In this document: one piece after another, positions 41,920-49,082 of the stretch | Layout of the letters: every line of letters starts with the position of its first letter | How positions within the stretch are numbered: position 1 is the first letter of the stretch | Assembly (NCBI RefSeq): GCF_045278715.1 | Contig: NZ_CP136420.1 | Location: 868,001 to 932,000 of the forward strand | DNA from: Neomoorella carbonis | GTDB lineage: Bacteria > Bacillota > DSM-521 > Neomoorellales > Neomoorellaceae | Direction: 5' to 3' | DNA length: 64,000 nt | The notes under the pieces: model-generated | Seen by the model: the letters and a program-made list of their open reading frames with translations, nothing else | Told to the model about the DNA's origin: nothing | Database searches by the model: none | Position numbers and translations under genes: made by a program

Positions 41920-41994
41920 GCTGATGTGGCTCAGTGGTAGAGCAGCGCACTCGTAATGCGCAGGTCGAGGGTTCGAATCCCTCCATCAGCTCCA
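41920..41994 (+). tRNA. tRNA-Thr (anticodon CGT), CCA encoded; integration site of an island
   Basis: The acceptor arms GCTGATG (41920-41926) and CATCAGC (41984-41990) pair fully. The D arm GCTC/GAGC, anticodon stem GCGCA/TGCGC with loop CTCGTAA, and T arm GAGGG/CCCTC with TTCGAAT are all intact. The anticodon CGT reads ACG (Thr). T-CCA closes the gene at 41991-41994. Its 3' 45 bases are repeated exactly at 44728-44772. Confidence 0.97.
41950..41994 (+). repeat. attL: 45-bp direct repeat inside the tRNA-Thr gene
   Basis: The stretch from the anticodon loop to the CCA end is identical, base for base, to 44728-44772. tRNA 3' halves are the classic attB of tyrosine integrases, and an integrase remnant lies next to it. 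Confidence 0.92.
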
Positions 41995-42063
41995 AAAAAG
42001 TTAATAATGGTGCGGCTTTCAAGACGCGAAGCGGTGACTAAGTTGGAAGGAAATGGTTATTGG

Positions 42064-42515
42064 TCACCGTTTGGTCACGAGCCGTAAGGAGCGGACAGGG
42101 ACATATCCTGTCCTATTTTTTTGCCAGCTTCCTTGGAGCAATTCGTCGAAACGGAGCATGGCCTTGCGTTCGACATTGGGCATTACATGGTTATAAACCC
42201 TGTTTGTAAAAGCTACGTCGCTGTGGCCCAAACGCTGGCTCACCATCTTTATGTCTTCACCGCGCTTTATAAGCAGGGTTGCTTGGGTGTGTCTTATGTC
42301 ATGAAAGCGAATATCCGGTAGCCCTGCTTTTTTAAGGATTGGTTTAAAAGTACTTCAACGACGGATGGCGGCAGTGAATTTGTTCGCTTAGAGGTTTTAG
42401 TTTTCGGCGGAACGAATTGGAACTTCCCTTTTGCCGTTTCAAGCGTCCTCTGGACTGTCAAAAGTCCGTTCTGAAGGTCAATATCCTCCCACCGTAAGCC
42501 CACTGGTGAAGGGTC
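42064..42515 (-). pseudogene. tyrosine-family integrase, frameshifted and 5'-deleted
   Basis: Minus-strand fragments together give the C-terminal part of a phage-type integrase: GLRWEDIDLQNGLLTVQRTLETAKGK (first piece, up to about 42334), then FHDIRHTQATLLIKRGEDIKMVSQRLGHSDVAFTNRVYNHV with the HxxR box, the second His (LGHS) and the Tyr nucleophile region. The two pieces are in different frames; the shift lies at or near a six-T run (42328-42333). Upstream of GLRWEDID the usual core-binding domain is missing and the DUF3368 gene begins its 3' end 25 bases away, so the 5' part was deleted. Its 3' end faces the attL repeat, as is normal. Confidence 0.85.
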
Positions 42516-42538
42516 TGGTATAAGTTTCCGCCGTCAGT

Positions 42539-43021
42539 TTATTTCCTAATTTCTTCCTTAATTTTTGTTCTTACCCTTTCGCTAAAGCGGAACCCATTCT
42601 GTTCCAGGCTATCGAGGATTGGGTCAATAGCAGGCAATAACCCCTTTTTTACACCAAGCGCCACAACGCCTAAGGTACCCATAATCCTTAAGCCCGAGTT
42701 TCTGGCGATACGTCGGGCTTTTTTCTCATCAACTAAAAGATAATCCGCCTTAACTTCCTTGGCTAAAACGATGGCTTCCGCTTCTCCCCGATCAAGGTCG
42801 GTTCTAAGTAAGGAAACCGCCAGAGCGTTTTGTACTTGGAGGGTCTCGATCCAGGTAGCTTCTCTGATTTCTTTCACACCGGGAAGTTCAGTTCCCTGTA
42901 GTACCACTTCATTGTATACACCTTGAGGAATAATAATTCGTCCAAATACGGCATGCAGGAGGTTTACTTGCTTAATCCGGGCTAAAGCAATAAGTGGTGT
43001 CGAGTTAGAGACCACTTTCAT
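42539..43021 (-). CDS. DUF3368 PIN-like protein, putative toxin
   Basis: A 160-residue minus-strand protein: VVSNSTPLIALARIKQVNLLHAVFGRIIIPQGVYNEVV, then DRGEAEAIVLAKEVKADYLLVDEKKARRIARNSGLRIMGTLGVVALGVKKG. Conserved acidic residues (the Asn/Asp in SNSTPLI, GEAEAI, VDEKKAR) follow the PIN-domain layout; the first Asp of PIN is Asn here, as is common in DUF3368. DUF3368 proteins are usually paired with UPF0175, which overlaps it by 17 bases. Nuclease activity is inferred from fold, not shown. Confidence 0.85.
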   Translation of the reverse strand: MKVVSNSTPLIALARIKQVNLLHAVFGRIIIPQGVYNEVVLQGTELPGVKEIREATWIETLQVQNALAVSLLRTDLDRGEAEAIVLAKEVKADYLLVDEKKARRIARNSGLRIMGTLGVVALGVKKGLLPAIDPILDSLEQNGFRFSERVRTKIKEEIRK

Positions 43022-43295
43022 TTTGCAAAAACTCCTTAACTGTCGCCAAGTCTTCCTCTAGCTCGTCGAGATCATAGTTGAGAGGAATGTTATGTGCGGC
43101 CAAGAAATCGAGGAATTCCTGTTTGGAAACGTTGGCCAGTTCCGCCGCTTTGCCAAGGGATAAACTCCCATCTGCGTAAAAGGTTGCCGCCAGCCTCTTC
43201 AAGGCCTCCATTTTTACCCGTTGAGCCGATTCCCGGCCTTTGATGAACAGTTCTTTTGGCAACTCGAGATCAATCCTTATAGTTTGGTCCGGCAT
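43005..43295 (-). CDS. UPF0175 family protein, putative antitoxin
   Basis: A 96-residue minus-strand protein starting at ATG 43295 after GGGAGGCG: DQTIRIDLELPKELF, VKMEALKRLAATFYADGSLSLGKAAELANVSKQEFLDFLAAHNIPLNYDLDELEEDLATV. The central helix-turn-helix-like GKAAELANVSKQEFLDFL is the UPF0175 signature. In known clusters it is the presumed antitoxin of DUF3368. A longer in-frame start at 43358 crosses the promoter and is rejected. Confidence 0.87.
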   Translation of the reverse strand: MPDQTIRIDLELPKELFIKGRESAQRVKMEALKRLAATFYADGSLSLGKAAELANVSKQEFLDFLAAHNIPLNYDLDELEEDLATVKEFLQNESGL

Positions 43296-43329
43296 TTTAT
43301 CGCCTCCCGGTAATACCAACTTTAGTAAA

Positions 43330-43358
43330 ATCATACCATAAGAGATATACGTCCTCAA
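43330..43358 (-). promoter_or_regulatory. sigma-A promoter of the UPF0175-DUF3368 pair
   Basis: On the minus strand: TTGAGG (43358-43353), 17-base spacer, TATGAT (43335-43330), with TGG as an extended -10. Confidence 0.75.
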
Positions 43359-43412
43359 CTTTATGTTTATTATAATCCATCTGTGATATTGTCACCTTGA
43401 AAAAATCTGTAA

Positions 43413-43688
43413 CAGAATCAATTCCCGATTTACGACTCGTATGCGGTTAAGATGCTCACATACCATTTGAATGAGAAGGGCAGGGAAGGGCTCTCGTATG
43501 AGCAGTTTGCGGCGGGTATTTCAGCGTTGAAGGATGCCCCGGATTTTCCCATGACCACCCGGGAACTCGACCGGTACCTGTGGTTGGCAGGCCAGTTGAG
43601 GGCATGGAAGGGCTTATTGCCCTGGAGAAGACCTTATACTGGAATTAATTCCGAATTTACTGGTACCAGAAAACCTTTTCGAATATGA
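43413..43688 (+). pseudogene. truncated gene fragment of unknown family
   Basis: The frame is open from directly after an in-frame TAA (43410-43412) and reads QNQFPIYDSYAVKMLTYHLNEKGREGLSYEQFAAGISALKDAP... protein-like before the only ATG (43452), which has no ribosome site. This suggests the 3' remnant of a longer gene cut by the island's rearrangement. After about 43610 another frame (EGLIALEKTLYWN, then stop) also looks protein-like, hinting at a frameshift. No function is assigned. Confidence 0.45.
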
Positions 43689-43836
43689 GCCTAAGTTGGT
43701 AAAAGGAGTAGATTTAATTATATATGGTGTGGTAGTCTCATATGAGAGAAAATTATATTGATTTTACTTCACTAATTACTATTGCACTAAAGATAAACTT
43801 AGCTTGTTTTATTGTAGTATTGTAGGGGGGTATCTC

Positions 43837-44562
43837 ATGCATAAATATAATAAACGACTATATTTGATATTAGTTTCTTTATTTATTTTTTTTAGTATAC
43901 CTATTGTAACTAATGCAGCAACTGATACATTAACTACCCCTAAATTAGAACAAGTTTATGAGGCTCTACTAGAAACAAAGAACGACAAAATAATTATACT
44001 TAATAGCATAGTTAATTGGATTTTAGCTCTCGCAGCGATTTTTGTTACATTGTTAACATATGGATGGTCGTTGACTTATAAAAAATTAGAATTAAATAGG
44101 AAAAAGCTGGAGCAAAACATAAGGGCTTCTAATGACCTTATTACAAGTTTAATAAACAAAGAAGCTGAAATATCAAAAGCAGAGGAGAAAATCAATGAAA
44201 TTTTAGCTACTGCAGATTTCAGGGAAAAAATGGCTATATATGAAAAAAACATTGAACTGATTCAAAGTAAAATAGAGGAACTTGAACAGTTTGCATCACG
44301 TATAGAAAAGATGCGATATACTAGAGAAAGGTATTTACAAATTAATAGATTTCTTGATTTTCTTCGTTTGTTAGGTAGCAAGAAAGGTCCATTTTTAGAA
44401 CGAATGGACAAAACTGATTTAGATATTTTCAAAGAAATTGTTGAAAAAGAGAAGCAAGTTGATGACTTAACAACTGAAGAGATCAAATTACTTAATGAAA
44501 AGCTTAATGCAATATATATAAAATATCGTAAAGGGGATGATGATTATTCTTATATGATTTAG
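43837..44562 (+). CDS. AT-rich island cargo: signal peptide, membrane helix, coiled coil
   Basis: I do not recognise this 241-residue protein. ATG 43837 follows GGGGGG. Residues 1-30 look like a signal peptide (KRLYLILVSLFIFFSIPIVTNAA). A second hydrophobic helix (about 59-77, IVNWILALAAIFVTLLTYG) is followed by a long coiled coil (about 85-170, KKLELNRKKLEQNIRASNDL ... EELEQFASRIEKM) and a charged C-terminus. Codon use is strikingly AT-rich with AUA and AAA, unlike every neighbour, so transfer from a low-GC host is likely. Topology suggests the coiled coil is cytoplasmic. A phage-defence or envelope role is possible but unproven. Confidence 0.7.
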   Translation: MHKYNKRLYLILVSLFIFFSIPIVTNAATDTLTTPKLEQVYEALLETKNDKIIILNSIVNWILALAAIFVTLLTYGWSLTYKKLELNRKKLEQNIRASNDLITSLINKEAEISKAEEKINEILATADFREKMAIYEKNIELIQSKIEELEQFASRIEKMRYTRERYLQINRFLDFLRLLGSKKGPFLERMDKTDLDIFKEIVEKEKQVDDLTTEEIKLLNEKLNAIYIKYRKGDDDYSYMI

Positions 44563-44727
44563 TATTTTAGTTTTGCTATTGACCTCAAATTGACAACATC
44601 TTGCTTTATACTTAATGATATTTAATAAAATAAAATATAACCCCCGAACGCTAGAGGACTTGATTTTATTAGATTAAATAGTCGTTATTGATACTGTTTA
44701 ACTAAAGCTGAAATTAACCGGTATGGC

Positions 44728-44772
44728 CTCGTAATGCGCAGGTCGAGGGTTCGAATCCCTCCATCAGCTCCA
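44728..44772 (+). repeat. attR: second copy of the 45-bp tRNA-Thr repeat
   Basis: The copy is exact over the anticodon loop, T arm and 3' acceptor strand with CCA, but has no D arm or 5' acceptor strand, so it is not a functional tRNA gene. It marks the right end of the island. Confidence 0.92.
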
Positions 44773-44782
44773 GGAATATCAA

Positions 44783-44812
44783 GGTCTCCGAGGATTGCCC
44801 CGGAGGCCGTTT
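44783..44812 (+). terminator. terminator formerly belonging to tRNA-Thr
   Basis: GGTCTCCG (44783-44790) pairs with CGGAGGCC (44801-44808), followed by GTTTT. It stands ten bases after attR, where the tRNA terminator would be before the island entered. Confidence 0.7.
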
Positions 44813-44844
44813 TCCTAATCGTTGCCCTTCTTTTTCATCCCACA

Positions 44845-46724
44845 TTCCGCACCTTTGGATATAATTACCAATGTTTACTTGGAGCACTAAAAAATACTCC
44901 TACCCACCACCGCGGGGTGGGAAAAGGTAAATTTCCTTGCCGAAACCAGCAAGTTCAAGGGCTCTAATCACCTCCGACCCGTGATAGTTGATTAACGCCC
45001 GGTCCGAACCCTGTTTAACTACCAGGAGATAATCAAACATCTCCAGGAGTGCCCGTGCTGTAGGGTTAGTACTCTTACGTTTCCCCGGCAGGATTAAGGG
45101 GGACTCCTCTTGCTCCAGATTTTTTCTTACCCGATACTCCAGGTAAGCTGCCACCAGAAGGGCTAGCTGGAAAACAAACGACATGGCTTCTACCCGGTTC
45201 TTGTTCTTAAGGAAGATGGGCCCCAGGAGGACCGGCTGTTTTAAGAAACGGAACTGCCTCTCAACAGCGTTCTGTTCCTTATACTCCTTGAGCACCGCCC
45301 GGTCGGGGTAAGCTTTGGTATCCATGAGATTGGTAATGAGGACAAAGGTGGAAGCCAGGTCTTTTTCATGGGCCATTGCTTCCCGGTCTTCCTCTATTCT
45401 AATATGGGCATGGTAAACGACTGTGTTCTGGGGCTGCTCTCCTTTTTTGGGCCGCCCACGTCGGACGTAGCTGCTCGCTATTTCTTCATCAACTGTGCCC
45501 TTTAGGATGAAAGGTTGGTGGCGGTATTCCCTCAAGAAGAGTTCTATGGCTTTTTTGGCGTCGGCCTCACAGGCGAAAGGGCGCCGGGAAAGAGCTTGGG
45601 CGGCCTTTTCCAGAACTTCTCTTTGCTTGGCCCACTTTTTCAAGAGACTATTCTCTTTGCGTTTATCCAGGGTTGTGGAGTGGACCACGATTAAACGAAA
45701 GTCATGGCCGCCTATTTCCCGGACAAAGCTCTGGCTTTTATAGTAGGCAGCATCTTTCTTTGAACTCAGTTTTCCGATCTCCTGCCAGGTGCCGGTTCGG
45801 AAGGCTTCGGCCTTAATCTCTTCGTTAAGGCCGAAGTTCTCCGGTAACAGGGAGATAAACTGGAGGGCGGGTTTGTTATCTTCCTCCTGCATCAAAAGAG
45901 CCAGGTTATCCTTAGTTACCAGGGCGCAGTCCGCCACGAAAATGACCTCTTTAAGCTTTGCCGGGCTCAATGTTTGGACCAATTCTTCAATAACCTCAGG
46001 GTACCAGGATTTATCACTGGTATTGCCGCCCAGACTTTGACCCAAAATGGGTAACCCATCTTTGTTTACGGTCAAGCCGATGAGAAATTGTTTGAGGTTG
46101 GGGCGATGATCTTTGCTAAAACCGAAGGTGATGTCTAAATCTCCTTCGCCCTCATAGGCGCCATGCACGGATATAGAGGTGGTATCCACATGGATGCCTT
46201 CAATGGGCACGTTGTGGGTGGCGGCGGCAGTTAAAGCAATGCTGGAGAACAACTTCTTCAGCTGGCCGCTGGCGAAGAGTTTATCCAGGGCCCGGCCCAG
46301 GGCATCATCGTTAAAATCTTCAGGCCGGACCTGTTGCTCAGCTCCAAACAAAACCTCCAGGTCCTGGTTCTCATAAAAGCGCTCCACATGATAGAGGGCC
46401 TTCCGTTCCACCAGAAGATTAATGATTAGCGCCTTAATTCGGATGCCCGGAGAAAGATGACACTGAACCGGATCCCAGTCAACTACGGCATCTATGATTT
46501 CTGCTATCTTCAGGACGTCACACAGCCTGGCGATAAGAGCTGCAGGACCGGCCCGGAAGAAGCGCATATTATCGATTGCTACAGGCATCGAACATTCCTC
46601 CATAATTCTCTTAGAGGAATGATTCTATACTCAATTAGAAATTCCTGGTTAGAAGATTCTCTCTACTTTTATTTCCTTCTGCACCCTGTAAAAATTATTT
46701 TTGGGTTGCTCACAGGGTGCGGAA
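44845..46724 (-). mobile_element. IS1634-type insertion sequence, about 1.9 kb
   Basis: A single transposase gene is flanked by imperfect terminal inverted repeats: TTCCGCACCTTTGGA (44845-44859) and, on the other strand, TTCCGCACCCTGTGA (46724-46710), 11 of 15 matching with the first nine identical. The length fits the family. A further inverted pair GCACCCTGT/ACAGGGTGC (46681-46689, 46712-46720) lies just inside the right end. No clear target-site duplication was found, so the outer borders are approximate. Confidence 0.7.
44900..46588 (-). CDS. IS1634 family transposase (DUF4277 N-terminus)
   Basis: The transposase has 562 residues from ATG 46588, seven bases after GGAGGA on the minus strand; an ATG at 46603 overlaps that site. 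The N-terminal DUF4277 part (GPAALIARLCDVLKIAEIIDAVVDWD) is followed by the IS4-type DDE core: Asp in IHVDTTSISVHG, Asp in VIFVADCALVT, and Glu in YKEQNAVERQFRFLK. The reading frame is intact, so the element may be active. It inserted just outside attR. Confidence 0.93.
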   Translation of the reverse strand: MPVAIDNMRFFRAGPAALIARLCDVLKIAEIIDAVVDWDPVQCHLSPGIRIKALIINLLVERKALYHVERFYENQDLEVLFGAEQQVRPEDFNDDALGRALDKLFASGQLKKLFSSIALTAAATHNVPIEGIHVDTTSISVHGAYEGEGDLDITFGFSKDHRPNLKQFLIGLTVNKDGLPILGQSLGGNTSDKSWYPEVIEELVQTLSPAKLKEVIFVADCALVTKDNLALLMQEEDNKPALQFISLLPENFGLNEEIKAEAFRTGTWQEIGKLSSKKDAAYYKSQSFVREIGGHDFRLIVVHSTTLDKRKENSLLKKWAKQREVLEKAAQALSRRPFACEADAKKAIELFLREYRHQPFILKGTVDEEIASSYVRRGRPKKGEQPQNTVVYHAHIRIEEDREAMAHEKDLASTFVLITNLMDTKAYPDRAVLKEYKEQNAVERQFRFLKQPVLLGPIFLKNKNRVEAMSFVFQLALLVAAYLEYRVRKNLEQEESPLILPGKRKSTNPTARALLEMFDYLLVVKQGSDRALINYHGSEVIRALELAGFGKEIYLFPPRGGG

Positions 46725-46876
46725 GATGGGTTTCATTACCCCGATCTTGCGGCCGGCAACTGTCGGCCCGGATCCCACCACATGTTCACATGCCTGAGTA
46801 TTTGGTTTGTGTAACAAAACTTCTGCCGGGGTAAGCTTCATCTTAAGTCTTCGCAGCGGCAGGTTCTATTTGCCAT
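46725..46876. other. non-coding stretch right of the IS
   Basis: Between the IS end and the minus-strand terminator I see no gene, promoter or clear repeat. Confidence 0.5.
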
Positions 46877-46877
46877 G

Positions 46878-46915
46878 AAAAAAGGCTGTTGACCCACTAT
46901 TTGTCAACAGCCTTT
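46878..46915 (-). terminator. minus-strand rho-independent terminator
   Basis: A perfect 13-bp stem AAAGGCTGTTGAC/GTCAACAGCCTTT (46881-46893 with 46903-46915) reads on the minus strand into TTTTTT. It ends the gene at 46962-47315. Confidence 0.92.
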
Positions 46916-46961
46916 GGTGTGTTTGCAATGCTAAGTGATACCCATGGTCATGGTATTCAAG

Positions 46962-47315
46962 TTAGGGGTCCACTTGCACCGGTTCAATTTCAATAGCGCA
47001 AATACGTCCTACAGGAATTATGATTTTCCTCATGATCTGTTTATCAACGAGTTGACCACCGCTGAAAACCTTCATGAAGAGGCAATCGCCAGGAGCTGGA
47101 AGCAGAACTGCAAAATTAAAGACGAAAAATAATTTAGATCCGTTTATAACTTTTTTGCAACAATCTCCACACTCGAACTCAATGCCAATTTTTTTGTCGC
47201 CGTTGAGTTGCATTTCGTTGAGGGCGGTCTCCAGCCCTTCCAATGCTGGGTCCTTATCGGATGAACCATATTTAATCTTGTCAAAAATTGTGTTCAGCTC
47301 AGCATCTTGCGACAT
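46962..47315 (-). CDS. unrecognised 117-residue protein with a CGDCC motif
   Basis: ATG 47315 follows AGGAGGAG on the minus strand. The protein begins MSQDAELNTIFDKIKYGSSDKDPALEGLETAL, continues with GIEFECGDCCKKVINGSKLFFVFNFAVLLP and ends in strands KIIIPVGRICAIEIEPV. I know no family for it. It looks like a small, mostly beta C-terminal domain; the clustered cysteines may bind metal. It has its own ribosome site and terminator, so it is a real expressed unit, and it lies between the IS and an att-like remnant. Confidence 0.6.
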   Translation of the reverse strand: MSQDAELNTIFDKIKYGSSDKDPALEGLETALNEMQLNGDKKIGIEFECGDCCKKVINGSKLFFVFNFAVLLPAPGDCLFMKVFSGGQLVDKQIMRKIIIPVGRICAIEIEPVQVDP

Positions 47316-47459
47316 GGGGATCACTCCTCCTTTTATTCTTTGATAATATAATATGGCTTCATACGGAAAAGGTTCCATATTAAGCCAAATATGTTAAGCC
47401 GGGTGTGCCAGAAGCTGGGAACAGGTAATCAGAGTCATCCCTTACCAGGTCATCGAAGT

Positions 47460-47474
47460 TCGTAATGCACAGGT
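47460..47474 (+). repeat. degenerate third att-like fragment
   Basis: TCGTAATGCACAGGT matches the first part of the tRNA-Thr att core (TCGTAATGCGCAGGT) at 14 of 15 positions, in the same orientation. It could mark the end of an older, tandem insertion between 44773 and 47459. The match is short and may be chance. Confidence 0.4.
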
Positions 47475-47556
47475 AAAACCGTGGGAGCAGGAAAAACATG
47501 GCCTGGTGCCGAACTAACCTTAAACAGAAAGGAAATTGGTTTAAGAGGCGATAGAT

Positions 47557-48933
47557 TTGCAGGCTTCCCTACAGCGAGAGCTGGCAAGGATTGTCGGGAA
47601 GGACCGGGTGCAGGCGTCACCGGAAGACCTCCTTTGTTACTCTTACGATGGTACCTTTGTGACCTGCAGGCCGGATGTCGTGGTTAAACCGGACAGTACC
47701 GAACAGGTGGCCAGGGTCCTGGAATTTGCTTACCGGGAGGGGATCCCGGTCCACCCCCGCGGCGCCGGCACGGGCTTGAGCGGCGGGTCGGTGCCGCGGG
47801 GTGGGGGTATAGCCCTGGTAATGACGGCTATGAACACCATTTATGAGATTAATCCCGAGGACATGCTGGCCGTAGCAGGTCCGGGGGTAATTACCGCTGA
47901 ACTGCACCGGGCGGTAGAAGATAGGGGGCTTTTCTATCCCCCGGATCCCGGCAGCGCAGAAGTTTGCACCCTGGGTGGCAACGTTGCCGAGTGCGCCGGG
48001 GGGCCCCGTGCCCTCAAGTATGGCGTCACCAGGGACTACATTCTGGGCCTGGAAGTGGTACTGGCCGACGGCCGGGTAATCCGTCCGGGTGGCCGGACCG
48101 TCAAAAACGTCACCGGCTATGACCTTTGCCGGTTGTTTGCCGGCTCGGAAGGGACCCTGGGAGTTATCACCAAAATTACCCTGCGCCTTATACCCAAGCC
48201 CCCGGCTGTCAAAACCATCCTGGCAGCCTTTAAAGACCTGGTGCAGACAGGTGAAGCAGTAAACGCTATCCTTGGCGCCGGGATAATTCCGAGGACCCTG
48301 GAGATTATGGACAGCATATCCATCGCCATTGTAGAACAGTTCAGCCCGTGCGGTTTACCCCGGGAAGCAGCAGCCGTGCTCCTTATCGAGACTGATGGAG
48401 ACAGGGAGCAGGCTCAGAGGGACGCTGAAAAGGTGGTAGCGGTTCTAAAAGAAGTAGGAGCTGCCCAAATCAGATTGGCCGCCAATGCCCGGGAAGCAGG
48501 AGAATTATGGCGGGCGCGACGGGCTGTTTCCCCGGCCATAACCAGGATTAAACCCACCAAAATTGCTGAGGATGCCACTGTCCCCCGCAGCCAGGTGCCG
48601 GCTATGATCCGGAGGCTGGGACAAATTCGGGAAAAATACCAGATTGACCTGGTCATTTTTGGCCATGCCGGTGACGGCAACCTCCACCCCAACATAGCCT
48701 GCGACAGCAGGGATGCCGGAGAAATGCAGCGGGTGGAAAAGGCTATTGCCGAAATCTTCCAGGCCGCTTTAGAACTGGGGGGAACCCTTTCGGGAGAACA
48801 CGGCATCGGCCTTCTCAAGGCACCTTTTCTTATGACAGAACTGGGAGAGTCCGGCTACCAGGTCATGCGGGATATTAAGAGGTCACTGGACCCGAAAAAC
48901 ATCTTGAACCCCCACAAGATTTTCTCCGGGTGA
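47557..48933 (+). CDS. FAD-linked oxidase, glycolate oxidase GlcD / D-lactate dehydrogenase type
   Basis: The enzyme has 458 residues. The PCMH-type FAD domain (VKPDSTEQVARVLEFAYREGIPVHPRGAGTGLSGGSVPRGGGIALVM, GLFYPPDPGSAEVCTLGGNVAECAGGPRALKYGVTRDYILGLEVVLADGRV) is followed by the cap domain with FGHAGDGNLHPNI and SGEHGIGLLKAPF. It oxidises a 2-hydroxy acid such as glycolate or D-lactate; the acceptor is unknown and no GlcE/GlcF or EtfAB gene is adjacent. The start is TTG 47557. It is the first chromosomal gene after the accessory region. Confidence 0.9.
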   Translation: MQASLQRELARIVGKDRVQASPEDLLCYSYDGTFVTCRPDVVVKPDSTEQVARVLEFAYREGIPVHPRGAGTGLSGGSVPRGGGIALVMTAMNTIYEINPEDMLAVAGPGVITAELHRAVEDRGLFYPPDPGSAEVCTLGGNVAECAGGPRALKYGVTRDYILGLEVVLADGRVIRPGGRTVKNVTGYDLCRLFAGSEGTLGVITKITLRLIPKPPAVKTILAAFKDLVQTGEAVNAILGAGIIPRTLEIMDSISIAIVEQFSPCGLPREAAAVLLIETDGDREQAQRDAEKVVAVLKEVGAAQIRLAANAREAGELWRARRAVSPAITRIKPTKIAEDATVPRSQVPAMIRRLGQIREKYQIDLVIFGHAGDGNLHPNIACDSRDAGEMQRVEKAIAEIFQAALELGGTLSGEHGIGLLKAPFLMTELGESGYQVMRDIKRSLDPKNILNPHKIFSG

Positions 48934-49017
48934 CAGGTTCAGCGCCCGTTAAATCATGTTTTACCCGGACAACTGCAGGAGGTTTGAATGGGAGAAAGCC
49001 ACGCTCTAAATCATCCA

Positions 49018-49046
49018 TTCACCAACGGGGACAAATCTGCTATAAT
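49018..49046 (+). promoter_or_regulatory. sigma-A promoter of the priA operon
   Basis: TTCACC (49018-49023), 17-base spacer, TATAAT (49041-49046). The TTG start of priA is 36 bases on, with AGGAGG between. Confidence 0.78.
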
Positions 49047-49082
49047 GTTTGCGGTGGATCAGTTAACCAGGAGGGGGTCGAG

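Larger units (their letters stand above)
41995..44772. mobile_element. 2.8-kb degenerate genomic island integrated at tRNA-Thr
   Basis: The island is bounded by the 45-bp repeats and contains, from left to right, a broken tyrosine integrase, a DUF3368/UPF0175 pair (both minus strand), a gene fragment, and an AT-rich plus-strand gene. Base composition falls sharply in 43690-44720 compared with the GC-rich chromosome. The tRNA's own terminator is now displaced to the far side of the island (44783-44812). With a damaged integrase the island is probably fixed. Confidence 0.85.

Noticed and set aside
44728..44772. A second tRNA-Thr gene
   Set aside because: Only the 3' part is present; D arm and 5' acceptor strand are missing, so it is an att copy.
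44838..46734. Target-site duplication flanking the IS
   Set aside because: Flanks CATCCCACA and GATGGGTTT share no direct repeat of useful length.
48988..49011. Seven-codon frame (ATG 48988) after AGGAGG between the FAD oxidase and priA
   Set aside because: Too short and upstream of the priA promoter; probably chance, although the ribosome site is strong.
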